The notes under the pieces: model-generated
Databases searched by the model: none
What the model was told of the DNA's origin: nothing
Seen by the model: the letters and a program-made list of their open reading frames with translations, nothing else
Part shown: piece by piece, positions 26,983-36,369 of the stretch
Position numbering within the stretch: the first letter of the stretch is position 1
Layout of the letters: every line of letters starts with the position of its first letter
Source: DATFVJ01 sp963820395
GTDB taxonomy: Bacteria; Actinomycetota; Actinomycetes; Streptosporangiales; Streptosporangiaceae
NCBI GenBank assembly: GCA_963820395.1
Contig: CAWGAE010000031.1
Location: 33,393 to 97,392 of the forward strand
Direction: 5' to 3'
Length of the DNA stretch: 64,000 bases
Translations under genes and position numbers: made by a program

Positions 26983-28299
26983 TCAGTTGTGCGCGCGGCC
27001 GAGAGCGCGGACCGCCCAGCCAGCAGCCCGCCACATCTGCACGTCGAGCGCGTTGCGACCATCGAGAACCCGGGGGTGCCGTACGATCCCTGCCAGTACG
27101 GATGGGTCCAGTTCGCGGTAGTCGCGCCACTCGGTCAGGTGCAAGACCAGGTCCGCGTGCTCGCAGACCTTCTCCACGTCCGGCGCGTAGTCAAGCGTCG
27201 GGTACAGCGCGCGGGCGTTGTCCATCGCGGCAGGGTCGTGAACACGGACCTGGGCGCCCTGCAGCTGCAGGGCTGCGGCGACATTCAGTGCTGGCGAATC
27301 CCGGACGTCGTCGCTGTCGGGCTTGAACGCAGCGCCCAGGACCGCGATGTTGCGACCGAGGAACGTCCCACCGGCCAACTCCCGCGCCACGTCCACAGCG
27401 CGCTGCCGACGTCGCATGTTGATCTCATCGACATTGCGCAAGAAGCTCAGCGCCTCAGCGACGCCCAGCTCCCCGGCCCGAGCAATGAACGCCCGGATGT
27501 CCTTCGGCAGGCACCCACCACCGAACCCGACACCGGCCGACAGGAACCGGCGCCCAATCCGCGGGTCGTAACCGATCGCATCAGCCAGCGTCACCACATC
27601 CCCGGCCGCAGCGTCGCACACGTCGGCCATCGCGTTGATAAACGAGATCTTGGTGGCCTGGAAAGAGTTCGCGGCCACCTTGACCAACTCGGCGGTGGCT
27701 AGATCAGTGCTGATGTACGGGCTTCCCGCCTCTACCATCGGGGCGTATACGTTTCGCAGCAACGCATCGGCCCGCTCAGATGTCACACCGACCACCAGCC
27801 GGTCCGGTTTCAGCGTGTCCTGCACCGCAGTACCTTCGCTGAGGAACTCCGGGTTCCATGCCAGCTCGGCATCCACATCGCCAGTCACCTCGGCGATCCG
27901 ATCAGCAAGTCGAGCGGCGGTCCCGACGGGAACAGTGGATTTGCCGACCACGAGCGCGCCATCCTGCAGGTGCGGCGCCAGCCCGTCGACCACGGCATCT
28001 ACCTGGCTCAGGTCCGCTGCGTAGGAACCCGGCTGCTGCGGTGTACCAACGCACACGAAGTGCACTTCGCCGAACTCACCAGCCTCCGCCAGCGACGTGC
28101 TGAACCGCAGCGCACCCGAGTCAACGGTGCGCCGCAGCAGCTCTGGGAGTCCCGCCTCGAAGAACGGTGGCCTACCCTCCGACAACGCGGCCAGCCTCGC
28201 TGGATCGACGTCCACGCCGAGCACGTCGTGCCCGGACTCGGCCATGCAGGCCGCATGGACAGCACCCAGATATCCGGTGCCGATGACGGTGATACGCAT
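26983..28299 (-). CDS. UDP-glucose 6-dehydrogenase, copy 1
   Basis: A 438-residue cytosolic enzyme oxidising UDP-glucose to UDP-glucuronate with two NAD+. N-terminal Rossmann GTGYLGAVHAACMAESGH, catalytic Cys in GVGFGGGCLPKDIRAF near residue 257, and the C-terminal NAD/UDP-binding domain are complete. ATG start at 28299 with GGAGA upstream. The 3' 662 bp are nearly identical to the second copy at 29382-30043, while the 5' halves clearly differ. Upstream lies a 14-bp tandem repeat. It provides substrate for the UDP-xylose synthase in the same operon. Confidence 0.93.
   Translation of the reverse strand: MRITVIGTGYLGAVHAACMAESGHDVLGVDVDPARLAALSEGRPPFFEAGLPELLRRTVDSGALRFSTSLAEAGEFGEVHFVCVGTPQQPGSYAADLSQVDAVVDGLAPHLQDGALVVGKSTVPVGTAARLADRIAEVTGDVDAELAWNPEFLSEGTAVQDTLKPDRLVVGVTSERADALLRNVYAPMVEAGSPYISTDLATAELVKVAANSFQATKISFINAMADVCDAAAGDVVTLADAIGYDPRIGRRFLSAGVGFGGGCLPKDIRAFIARAGELGVAEALSFLRNVDEINMRRRQRAVDVARELAGGTFLGRNIAVLGAAFKPDSDDVRDSPALNVAAALQLQGAQVRVHDPAAMDNARALYPTLDYAPDVEKVCEHADLVLHLTEWRDYRELDPSVLAGIVRHPRVLDGRNALDVQMWRAAGWAVRALGRAHN
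26993..27654. repeat. 662-bp near-identical direct repeat, copy A (second half of ugd copy 1)
   Basis: Matches 29382-30043 at a constant offset of 2389 bp. I find only two mismatches (an A/T codon change near 27375 and a G/C change near 27605). Identity stops abruptly at 27654, inside the gene. Confidence 0.9.
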
Positions 28300-28326
28300 G
28301 GGAAATCTCCTGGTAAGGTATGTCTG

Positions 28327-28410
28327 CCCTTCAGAGCTGACCCTTCAGAGCTGACCCTTCAGAGCTGACCCTTCAGAGCTGACCCTTCAGAGCTGACCCT
28401 TCAGAGCTGA
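28327..28410. repeat. 14-bp tandem repeat, six perfect copies
   Basis: Unit CCCTTCAGAGCTGA repeated six times without change. The last copy overlaps the end and stop codon of the PIG-L gene (28401-28403); the rest fill the gap to the ugd start. Each unit contains an AGCT-centred imperfect palindrome. Confidence 0.95.
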
Positions 28411-29306
28411 CGGAGCCGCGAGTCGAGCATCCGGACAGTTTCGAATGCTTCGGCGTGTTTGACGGTCCCCTGTCTTCCCCGAATGAGGGCAAGCGCCTTG
28501 ACCTGCTCAGCGCTTACATATGACCTGTCCCTCTGGCTGTGGTGGATGCGCACCGAGCGGGCCTTCGCATCGACGTACTGGTCGATGTCCACATAAAACC
28601 GGGGCGTGAACTCGTCCGTCGCCGAGGGGCTTTCGTAGCCCAGAACCGCTGGGTGCGCTCTGGCGGCTCGAACGGTCGCCAGGTGCACCGCGTGATGATC
28701 TTGATGTCGATCGTGCGCCGAGTGCGTCAGGACGATGTCCGGATTGAGTCTCAGCAGCAGTGCTTCTATGGCGTCGATCATCGGTTTGCCGTACTCAGGC
28801 AGGACGCCGTCTGGAAAGTCCATGACAGTGACACCGGTAAGCCCGAGGAACTGCGACCCTGCGTTCGCCTCCGCGAATCTTGTCGGCTCGTCACTACCAG
28901 TGCTGCCATGAGTCATCACGAGAGCGTGAACTTCGTGTCCGCTATCAACGAACTTCGCCAGAGTCCCACCACACCCGAGTTCGATGTCGTCGGGGTGAGC
29001 ACCGACTGCGAGGATGCGACGTGGCAACCGGGTCGGACTGACCGTAATGCGATTGGTCCCCGTCCAAATGGCCAGGCCGATCACGGCGGCAACATTGAGG
29101 GTTATGACGGGCAAGTAGTAGGCGGCAGACTGGTCGGCGCGACCAAACACGATAAGGCTGAGGTCGAGCGCGAGCAACGGAACAGAAACCGCTGTTACCG
29201 ACTGGCGGAACTGGACTGGATGTCGCCACGAGCGGGCGATCCCCGACGTGGAAGGCAGCACCATCATGAGGAAAACTGCAAATGCGACAGCGAAAACCAA
29301 CAACAT
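28401..29306 (-). CDS. PIG-L family deacetylase with N-terminal membrane segments
   Basis: 301 residues. Three hydrophobic helices in the first 85 residues are followed by a PIG-L/LmbE domain: the zinc motif GAHPDDIELGCGGTL near residue 100 and the second metal site THSAHDRHQDH near 195. PIG-L enzymes are Zn-dependent N-acetylglucosamine deacetylases. Family members without the helices are cytosolic, so this one is membrane-tethered, with the active site probably cytosolic. ATG 29306. It lies between the two ugd copies in the leftward operon and could deacetylate an amino sugar in the glycan precursor. Confidence 0.85.
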   Translation of the reverse strand: MLLVFAVAFAVFLMMVLPSTSGIARSWRHPVQFRQSVTAVSVPLLALDLSLIVFGRADQSAAYYLPVITLNVAAVIGLAIWTGTNRITVSPTRLPRRILAVGAHPDDIELGCGGTLAKFVDSGHEVHALVMTHGSTGSDEPTRFAEANAGSQFLGLTGVTVMDFPDGVLPEYGKPMIDAIEALLLRLNPDIVLTHSAHDRHQDHHAVHLATVRAARAHPAVLGYESPSATDEFTPRFYVDIDQYVDAKARSVRIHHSQRDRSYVSAEQVKALALIRGRQGTVKHAEAFETVRMLDSRLRQL

Positions 29307-29371
29307 GGCGATCAGCCTTTCAAAGAGATGCGGCGACCAGGCCGAGGAGACGGCTTTCCTTCACCCGACGC

Positions 29372-30694
29372 TCAGTGGTGTGCGCGGCCGAGAGCGCGGA
29401 CCGCCCAGCCAGCAGCCCGCCACATCTGCACGTCGAGCGCGTTGCGACCATCGAGAACCCGGGGGTGCCGTACGATCCCTGCCAGTACGGATGGGTCCAG
29501 TTCGCGGTAGTCGCGCCACTCGGTCAGGTGCAAGACCAGGTCCGCGTGCTCGCAGACCTTCTCCACGTCCGGCGCGTAGTCAAGCGTCGGGTACAGCGCG
29601 CGGGCGTTGTCCATCGCGGCAGGGTCGTGAACACGGACCTGGGCGCCCTGCAGCTGCAGGGCTGCGGCGACATTCAGTGCTGGCGAATCCCGGACGTCGT
29701 CGCTGTCGGGCTTGAACGCAGCGCCCAGGACCGCGATGTTGCGACCGAGGAACGTCCCACCGGTCAACTCCCGCGCCACGTCCACAGCGCGCTGCCGACG
29801 TCGCATGTTGATCTCATCGACATTGCGCAAGAAGCTCAGCGCCTCAGCGACGCCCAGCTCCCCGGCCCGAGCAATGAACGCCCGGATGTCCTTCGGCAGG
29901 CACCCACCACCGAACCCGACACCGGCCGACAGGAACCGGCGCCCAATCCGCGGGTCGTAACCGATCGCATCAGCCAGCGTCACCACATCCCCGCCCGCAG
30001 CGTCGCACACGTCGGCCATCGCGTTGATAAACGAGATCTTGGTCGCGAGGAATGCGTTGGCCGAGACCTTGGCGAGTTCCGCCGTGGCGAGGTTGGTCGA
30101 GATCCACGGGGTGGGGTTCGTCTCGAGGATCGGCGCGTATACCTCCCGCAGCACGGTGTCGGCGTCGTTCGAGGTGACCCCGACGACCATCCGGTCGGGG
30201 TGCAGGGTGTCCTGCACGGCGAAGCCCTCACGAAGGAACTCCGGGTTCCAGGCCAGCTCGGCGACGGTGCCGACGGGGGCGAGGTCGCGGATCCGTTCCA
30301 CCAGCCGGGCAGCGGTGCCGACAGGGACGGTGGACTTGCCGACCACGAGCGCGCCAGTCCGCAGGTGCGGCGCCAGCCCGTCGACCACGGCGTCGACGTG
30401 GCGCAGATCCGCGGCATTGGAGCCTGGCTTTTGCGGCGTGCCGACGCAGACGAAGTGCACGTCACCGAACCCGGCTGCCTCGGTGACCGATGTGGAGAAC
30501 CGCAGGCGGCCAGTTTTGACGTTGCAGGTCAGGACGTCGCCGAGGCCAGGTTCATGGAATGGGGGCCGGCCGGCGGCCAGGGCCTCGATCTTGGCCGCAT
30601 CGACGTCAACGCCGAGCACTTCGTGGCCGATGTCAGCCATGCAGGCAGCGTGTACCGCACCGAGGTATCCGGTGCCAATAACGGTGATTCGCAT
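29372..30694 (-). CDS. UDP-glucose 6-dehydrogenase, copy 2
   Basis: 440 residues with the same domain order as copy 1: GTGYLGAVHAACMADIGH, GVGFGGGCLPKDI with the catalytic Cys, and a complete C-terminal domain. The first half differs from copy 1 at many positions, whereas residues from about 218 onward differ at only three positions. This mosaic implies recent conversion between older paralogues or a partial duplication. It sits 42 bp downstream of galE in the leftward operon. Confidence 0.93.
   Translation of the reverse strand: MRITVIGTGYLGAVHAACMADIGHEVLGVDVDAAKIEALAAGRPPFHEPGLGDVLTCNVKTGRLRFSTSVTEAAGFGDVHFVCVGTPQKPGSNAADLRHVDAVVDGLAPHLRTGALVVGKSTVPVGTAARLVERIRDLAPVGTVAELAWNPEFLREGFAVQDTLHPDRMVVGVTSNDADTVLREVYAPILETNPTPWISTNLATAELAKVSANAFLATKISFINAMADVCDAAGGDVVTLADAIGYDPRIGRRFLSAGVGFGGGCLPKDIRAFIARAGELGVAEALSFLRNVDEINMRRRQRAVDVARELTGGTFLGRNIAVLGAAFKPDSDDVRDSPALNVAAALQLQGAQVRVHDPAAMDNARALYPTLDYAPDVEKVCEHADLVLHLTEWRDYRELDPSVLAGIVRHPRVLDGRNALDVQMWRAAGWAVRALGRAHH
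29382..30043. repeat. 662-bp near-identical direct repeat, copy B (second half of ugd copy 2)
   Basis: Partner of 26993-27654 in the same orientation. The two copies flank the PIG-L gene and the first half of copy 1, so recombination between them would delete 2389 bp and leave one intact ugd. Confidence 0.9.
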
Positions 30695-30736
30695 AATGAT
30701 CTGTCCTCACGAAATAGTCACACGGAGCGGCGAACG

Positions 30737-31762
30737 TCAGCCCTCATAGCCGGTCGGGTTCAGCTTCTGGAAACGCCAGGCGTCTGCGCACATGGCGGCG
30801 AGGTCGCGGGTAGCGCACCAGCCCCACGCCGCCTTGACGCGCCTCGGATCAGCCACAAGCGAGGCCACATCGCCGGGCCTCCGCTCGGCCAGCCGGTGCG
30901 GCAGTGGGATGCCGCACGCCTCGCCGAACGCGGCGACCAGACCGAGCACCGACACGCCTCTTCCCGAGCCGAGGTTGAAAACGCGCATACCGTTCTCGTC
31001 TACGACGTGCTCGAGGGCAAGGCGATGCCCTTCGGCAATGTCGACAACGTGGACATAGTCACGAATGCAGGTCCCGTCGGGCGTCGGATAGTCGGACCCG
31101 AATATGGCGATCTCATGCAGGCGGCCGATCGCGACCTGCGCGAGGTAAGGCATCACGTTGCTCGGCACACCGTTGGGGTCCTCGCCCAGCTCCCCGCTGG
31201 GATGGGCGCCGACTGGGTTGAAGTAGCGCAACGCGACCACGCTCAGCTCGCTGTAGCGGGCGCACGCATCGGCCATCATCTGCTCGCAGATCCACTTCGA
31301 GCGGGCGTACGGATTCGTCGGGTTGGCCGCCATGCCCTCATCCAGCAGTCGCCAATCGTTTTGGCCATATATGGAGCACGAGGACGAGAAGACCAACTGA
31401 TGTACACCGCGCGATTCCATCAACCGCAACAACACGGCCGTACCACCGACGTTGACGTCGTAGTACGTGAGCGGAAACTCCATGGACTCCCCGACCGCCT
31501 TCTTCCCCGCGAAATGAATTACTGCGTCTATCGAATGACGATCGAAGACCTCGCCGAGAGAGTCCCGGTCGCGAAGATCTACGTCGTATGCCAGCACCGG
31601 CCGACCGGCGAGTTTCTGCACCCTGTCAAGGGCGCGAGGTGAGCTGTTAGAGTAATTGTCGGCGACCACGACTTCGTAGCCGTCGTCGAGTAGCTCAAGA
31701 CATGTGTGACTACCAATGAAACCGGCGCCCCCGGTTACCAGGACCGTCGATCCGTCACTCAT
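30737..31762 (-). CDS. galE: UDP-glucose 4-epimerase
   Basis: 341-residue short-chain dehydrogenase/reductase interconverting UDP-glucose and UDP-galactose. NAD motif GGAGFIGSHTCLELLDDGY at the N-terminus; catalytic Ser/Tyr/Lys in SSSCSIYG and NPYARSKWICEQ. The open frame runs back to 31870 but the ATG at 31762 has AAGGAGT upstream and starts at the domain boundary. First of the UDP-sugar genes after uxs, all leftward. Confidence 0.93.
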   Translation of the reverse strand: MSDGSTVLVTGGAGFIGSHTCLELLDDGYEVVVADNYSNSSPRALDRVQKLAGRPVLAYDVDLRDRDSLGEVFDRHSIDAVIHFAGKKAVGESMEFPLTYYDVNVGGTAVLLRLMESRGVHQLVFSSSCSIYGQNDWRLLDEGMAANPTNPYARSKWICEQMMADACARYSELSVVALRYFNPVGAHPSGELGEDPNGVPSNVMPYLAQVAIGRLHEIAIFGSDYPTPDGTCIRDYVHVVDIAEGHRLALEHVVDENGMRVFNLGSGRGVSVLGLVAAFGEACGIPLPHRLAERRPGDVASLVADPRRVKAAWGWCATRDLAAMCADAWRFQKLNPTGYEG

Positions 31763-31872
31763 TGAAGACTCCTTTTTCCCTGCAGTGCGCTGAATTTGCG
31801 AAGACCTCAGGCGAACTACTTGTCTCAATTCTTGGTCCGGCTCGACGTGCTGCCGTAATATCGACCACACTG

Positions 31873-32883
31873 CTACGCATTGGTCGACAAGCCCGCGAAC
31901 CGGCTGCCCGTCGACGGACCGCCGCTTAGGGCTGCGGCAGCGGTGCGGGCATTTTCCAGCCGGTACTTGAAGAACTGCACAGTGCGCCTCAGGCCATCCT
32001 CGGTGTCCACTTCTGGGCGCCAGCCGAGCTGCTCACGGGCGAGAGTGATGTTGGGCTTGCGCCGAGTCGGGTCGTCGGTGGGCAGCGGGTGATACTCCAG
32101 CTTCGAACGCGAGTCGGTGATCTTCAGGACGAGCTGGGCGAGCTCGGTGACCGTGCGCTCGTCCGGGTTACCGATGTTGATCGGCCCCGCCTCCGTGGAA
32201 TCGATCATCGCGATGATGCCGCATACGAGATCGTCCACGTAGCAGAAGCTGCGGGTTTGAGTGCCGTCACCGTAAATGGTCAGCGGCTGTACGTTGAGCG
32301 CTTGGGCGATGAAGCTGGAAACTACGCGGCCGTCATCTGGGCGCATCCGCGGGCCGTAGGTATTGAAGATCCGCAAGATTCCGGTGTTCAGATCATGGTG
32401 GCGGCGGTACGCCATCGTCACCGCTTCGGCATATCGCTTGGCCTCGTCATAGACACTGCGCGGGCCGACTGGATTGACGTTCCCCCAGTATCCCTCGCGC
32501 TGTGGATGCTCGCTCGGATCGCCATAGACCTCGCTGGTGGACGCGAGAACGAAACGGGCATCCGAGCGCAGGGCAAGACGCAGAGCGTTCTCCGTGCCGC
32601 GACTCCCGACGGCGAGCGTCTCAAGGGGGCGCCGCAGGTAGTCCGGCGGCGAGGCGGGGCTCGCGAGGTGCGCAACAACATTTACTGGCCCGGGCAGATC
32701 AAGCCCGGCCGAGACATCGGCCTGGACGAAGCGGAATCGCCGATGGCTCATCAGATCGGCGATGTTGTCCAGGTTTCCGGTCGACAGGTCGTCCACGCAG
32801 ACGACGGCTTCGCCACGCCGGATGAGCGCGTCACACAGGTGGGAGCCAAGAAAGCCAGACCCTCCAGTCACTACAATGCGCAT
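31873..32883 (-). CDS. uxs: UDP-glucuronate decarboxylase (UDP-xylose synthase)
   Basis: 336-residue SDR enzyme converting UDP-glucuronate to UDP-xylose and CO2. GGSGFLGSHLCDAL binds NAD; the UXS pattern ASPASPPDYLRRPLETL is present, with ASTSEVYGDP and the YxxxK motif in YDEAKRYAEA. GGGGGAGAG lies upstream of the ATG. With two UDP-glucose dehydrogenases next to it, the operon encodes a full UDP-glucose to UDP-xylose route. It is the first gene of the leftward operon; its promoter should lie in 32884-33000. Confidence 0.9.
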   Translation of the reverse strand: MRIVVTGGSGFLGSHLCDALIRRGEAVVCVDDLSTGNLDNIADLMSHRRFRFVQADVSAGLDLPGPVNVVAHLASPASPPDYLRRPLETLAVGSRGTENALRLALRSDARFVLASTSEVYGDPSEHPQREGYWGNVNPVGPRSVYDEAKRYAEAVTMAYRRHHDLNTGILRIFNTYGPRMRPDDGRVVSSFIAQALNVQPLTIYGDGTQTRSFCYVDDLVCGIIAMIDSTEAGPINIGNPDERTVTELAQLVLKITDSRSKLEYHPLPTDDPTRRKPNITLAREQLGWRPEVDTEDGLRRTVQFFKYRLENARTAAAALSGGPSTGSRFAGLSTNA

Positions 32884-33450
32884 CGCTCTCTCCCCCTAAG
32901 CGATCCTTGCCTACTAGCGAGAGCTCAGTATCGGCCGACAATCACGGGAACCGCTGGGATCGTGTCTGCCCCCCGCCGACGGGCGCGGGCAAGCACGAAA
33001 CCATCGAAATAGGATCGGAAGCGGTCTTGTACTGTCCCCGTTCCGGCATTGTCAGATATCTCAAGCCTCGTCATTATTGGCTATGGTGCCCACCGGCCCG
33101 TGGTGTTAACCCCGTGGTGATCACGGTCCTTATCCCCCACCGGTGTGGACGAGAAACCACCACCTTGGAGCGCGACACGAATGGGCATACCAGCGCGCCG
33201 CTCCGGGAATACCTCCCTAAAGGGACAAATAATATCACCGTCACTTTTTCTTACCTTTGGGCCGTCGGCGACGAGCTGAATGGCCGACTACGTGCTATAT
33301 GTCGGATTCGGGACACCAGCAGAAGGCGTTAGCCGAGCTTCTCCTCGCCATTCATCCTTGGGATGACCTCAGGTCGATTGCTTCGACCGGAACTGATGAT
33401 CGATCCCCGGGCCGGCGGACATCGGGCGCGGATGGCCCGGATTCAGGCCC
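32884..33450. other. Intergenic region between uxs and the first GH53 gene
   Basis: About 570 bp, somewhat AT-richer than the genes around it. Frames here have no recognisable homology. It should contain the promoter of the leftward uxs operon and the end of the GH53 transcript. Confidence 0.4.
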
Positions 33451-34584
33451 TCAGCCATCAGCCCGGAACACCCCCAGCGACGGCAGCCCGACGCCCCGCC
33501 AGTCGAACATCGTCAGGTTCGCGTAAGGATTGTCCTCGCCCAGACCCCAGCCGACGCCGGGCAGCCATTGGGGCTCCCAGGCGAGGAAACCGCGACCGCG
33601 GTCCTGCGGGACCGCCTCGACCGTGGAGCGGAGCGCCTCGAAGTAGGCGGCCTGGCCAGCGGTTGTAGCGGGGAAGCGAGCGACATCGGGCAGCTGGTCG
33701 GAACGCGCGGCGTAGTACTCGACGCCATCAGCGGCCGGAAGCGTCCACGGGTAGGAGGTTTCGACGACCATGACGTTCTTGCCGTAGCGCATCGCGAGGT
33801 CGTTCAGGTTCGACGACAGCGTCGCCAGCGGGCCGTGCCAGAACGGGTAGTACGAGAGCCCGATGAGGTCGAAGTCGACATCACGCCGAGTGATGTTGTC
33901 GTAAAAGTAGCGTGCACCGCCGTTGTCCCCGCCACAGTCAATGTGAACCATCGTCTGCAGCGGAGCGGTTGCTCCTTCGCGGGCACCGTCGAGCCCCGCA
34001 TTCAGCAGCTGCACGAAACCGTCCCAGTGCTCCTGGCCTCCGGAGTAAACGAGCCCGGCCGGCCAGAGCATCCCGCTGGTGACCTCGTTGCCTATCTGGA
34101 TCATGTCCAGCTGGGTATGCTGGGCGGCGAACGCGGCGACGGCGTCACGAGTGTAGGTGCGGACGGTGTTGGAGAGCGTCGCAAGGTCCTGGCTCCGCCA
34201 TGCTGTCGGCGTCGTTTGGTTGGACTGGTCGGCCCAGAAATCCGAGTAGTGCAGGTCGAGCAGGATCTTGCAGCCGACGTCGTAGGCGCGACGGCCGAGG
34301 GTGAGCGCGGAGGCGAGGTTGCTGTAGCCCGTCGGCGGGTTCACCCACGCGCGGAGCCGGACGGTGTTGATCCCCCGCGCGGCGAGGAGCTGCTCGACGG
34401 GGGCGGTGCGCCCCTGATCGGTGAACCTGCATCCCGCGGCCTCGAGCTGCAGGGTGAACGACAGGTCCGCTCCGCGGACCCGCTCGGGGAGCTCCGGCGC
34501 GGCGGGCACTGGCGTGCCGCCTGAGGCCGCAACCGGGCTAAGCGCGAGCAGTATGGCCGACCTCAGCCGACGCCGTGCAAACAC
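33451..34584 (-). CDS. Secreted GH53 endo-β-1,4-galactanase
   Basis: 377 residues. A short basic N-terminus and hydrophobic stretch (MFARRRLRSAILLALSPVAA) form a signal peptide. The GH53 (βα)8 domain starts at RGADLSFTLQLEAAG; the acid/base is Glu167 in QIGNEV and the nucleophile Glu275 in VVETSYPW. Family members cleave β-1,4-galactan. A secreted enzyme next to surface-glycan genes could remodel the organism's own polymer or degrade plant galactan. No carbohydrate-binding module. Confidence 0.9.
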   Translation of the reverse strand: MFARRRLRSAILLALSPVAASGGTPVPAAPELPERVRGADLSFTLQLEAAGCRFTDQGRTAPVEQLLAARGINTVRLRAWVNPPTGYSNLASALTLGRRAYDVGCKILLDLHYSDFWADQSNQTTPTAWRSQDLATLSNTVRTYTRDAVAAFAAQHTQLDMIQIGNEVTSGMLWPAGLVYSGGQEHWDGFVQLLNAGLDGAREGATAPLQTMVHIDCGGDNGGARYFYDNITRRDVDFDLIGLSYYPFWHGPLATLSSNLNDLAMRYGKNVMVVETSYPWTLPAADGVEYYAARSDQLPDVARFPATTAGQAAYFEALRSTVEAVPQDRGRGFLAWEPQWLPGVGWGLGEDNPYANLTMFDWRGVGLPSLGVFRADG

Positions 34585-34723
34585 TTCTTATTCTCCGAGC
34601 GAGGGAGCGACCGCGCTAGTCTTCGAGCCCGGTCGAGATGGAGACCGGTCAGGGTGCGGCCGAGAGCGGACACTCTGGCCGATAGTAGTGGCCGTCATCC
34701 CGCGTCTGGTGGAAGTTGAGGTG

Positions 34724-34744
34724 GCCCTCCCCACCTGGGAGGGC
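34724..34744. terminator. Perfect 8-bp hairpin
   Basis: GCCCTCCC (34724-34731) and GGGAGGGC (34737-34744) with a 5-nt loop, about 140 bp upstream of the first GH53 gene. Read leftward it could end the transcript of the second GH53 gene or the IS remnant; no U tract follows. Confidence 0.4.
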
Positions 34745-34889
34745 ATTTGACCCACCGGCTACTACGCTAGGTGAGACGGGGGTACCGGGCGATCCATCAC
34801 ATGCTGGGCGGCACTGTCCGCCAGTAGGCGGGGCGGTCGCCCAGAGCCCACCGCGGCGATAGATGCGCTGTCGATCCGAACCTCTGGTA

Positions 34890-35095
34890 ACGTGCCGGAG
34901 TCCTCCCAGGGCAGCGATCGTCTTGGCCGGGCAGACAGGAACGGTTTCCAGCCAACAGGCCCGGACGATGCTCAGGAACTCCTGGTGGCGGTGGGGGCGG
35001 TGCACCGGGGAGATGACCTTCCCGGTCGCCATGCCGGGCGTGGCGAACAGTCTGGTGGTGCCGTTGCGGACGTAGTCGTGGCTGTGTCGGCCCGG
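34890..35095 (-). pseudogene. IS630-family transposase fragment
   Basis: A leftward frame reads HDYVRNGTTRLFATPGMATG followed by KVISPVHRPHRHQEFLSIVR, matching the DDE-domain middle of IS630 transposases. No start, no full catalytic domain. It fills most of the 594-bp gap between the two GH53 genes. Confidence 0.6.
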
Positions 35096-35178
35096 GGACA
35101 GGGGATTGGGGAACTTCAGCTAGCGCCGTCACCACTGAAAGCCAGCGAATGGCGGCTCCTGCCTGCTCGCCTGCTGGA

Positions 35179-36369
35179 TCAGGGGTGTCGGAGTTGCCCC
35201 GGTTGGTATAGGAGCTCGCGCGCCGCCGCCAAGCTGATAGCGGATAATGATAACGGCTGGAAAGCCTCCTTCAGGGAGGGCAGCGCCTCCCCACGGTTGT
35301 CGAACATTGTCAGGTCCACGAACGGGTTCCCGCCTCCCGGCTCGTTACCCACCCCTGGCAACCACCCCGGTTCCCAGTCGAAGAACCCGAGTCCCCTGCC
35401 ATCAGGCACCTGCTCGAGCAGGCCACGCAACGCCTGGAAGTACGCGAGCTGGCCGGTTGGCGTGGGCGGAAACAGCGAGATGTCGGGGAGCTGACCGAGG
35501 TTCCAGAACCACCCCAGCCCCGTGAGTCCCCAAGGATACGCCGTCTCGGCGATCAGAAGTAGTTTCCTGTAGCGATCACCCAGGTCCTCCAGGTTTGCCT
35601 GCAAGCTGGACAGGGAGCCGTTCCAGAAGGGGAAATAAGTCAGCCCGATGACGTCGAAGTTGTTGACACCTCCCTCGAGGATGTGGTCGAAAAAGTACCT
35701 GGCGGCGCCGTTGTCGCCGAAGATATGGATGACCACGAGGAGCGTCTGGCCGGCAATTTCGCTGTCCCGCGCTCCGGCGATGCCCGCCCCCAGCAGCGCG
35801 CAGAACGGCGCCCAGTTCTCCGGTCCGGCGCTATAGATTTTTCCCGTTGGCCATAGCATTCCGTAGTTCACTTCGTTGCCGATCTGCACCATGTCGACAG
35901 GAGTGCCCTGGGCCTGGAACGCCGTGAGCACCGCCCGCGTGTAGTCGCGCACCGTCCGCTCCAACGCCTCCAGATCTAGCGTGCTCCATGCGCTGGGGGT
36001 CCACTGGTTGAATGGATCCGCCCAGAAATCGGTGTAGTTGAGGTCGAGGAAGAGCCTCAGACCAGCTAGCTTGGCCCGGCGCGCCAGATCGAGGGCACTG
36101 GCAAGATCGCTGTACCCCTCCGGCGGGTGGACCCATACGCGCAGGCGAACGTAGTTGGCCCCTGCGTCGGCCAGGATCTTCTCGATGGGTGCCACGGTGC
36201 CGCCCACCGAGTAAGTCGTCCCGATGGACTCCTCCTGGAGCGTGAATGAGATATCGGCACCTCGGACCTGCAGGGCGTAGCTTTGCACCGCAGCGCGTCG
36301 CCGCGTGGCCCCTGTTGTTACCAACATGAGCGCGAGCCATCGCAAGACACATCGTCGGCCTACCGGCAT
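35179..36369 (-). CDS. GH53 endo-β-1,4-galactanase, second copy
   Basis: From the ATG at 36369 it has a signal peptide (MPVGRRCVLRWLALMLVTTG) and 396 residues; GGGGAGG lies about 12 nt upstream. An ATG at 36489 would give 436 residues. The GH53 domain starts at RGADISFTLQEES, with acid/base Glu in VQIGNEVNYG and nucleophile Glu in LIAETAYPWG. It clearly is a paralogue of the neighbouring GH53 protein. Its 5' side runs into the remains of a group II intron reverse transcriptase, so its original promoter may be lost. Confidence 0.88.
   Translation of the reverse strand: MPVGRRCVLRWLALMLVTTGATRRRAAVQSYALQVRGADISFTLQEESIGTTYSVGGTVAPIEKILADAGANYVRLRVWVHPPEGYSDLASALDLARRAKLAGLRLFLDLNYTDFWADPFNQWTPSAWSTLDLEALERTVRDYTRAVLTAFQAQGTPVDMVQIGNEVNYGMLWPTGKIYSAGPENWAPFCALLGAGIAGARDSEIAGQTLLVVIHIFGDNGAARYFFDHILEGGVNNFDVIGLTYFPFWNGSLSSLQANLEDLGDRYRKLLLIAETAYPWGLTGLGWFWNLGQLPDISLFPPTPTGQLAYFQALRGLLEQVPDGRGLGFFDWEPGWLPGVGNEPGGGNPFVDLTMFDNRGEALPSLKEAFQPLSLSAISLAAARELLYQPGQLRHP

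Noticed and set aside
28327..28410. Possible CRISPR array
   Set aside because: Units are contiguous 14-mers without spacers and there are no cas genes.
29282..31642. Open frame of 786 codons on the plus strand
   Set aside because: Lies antisense to ugd copy 2 and galE; GC-rich shadow frame without homology.
32907..33332. 141-codon plus-strand frame
   Set aside because: No homology or ribosome binding site; ordinary intergenic open frame.
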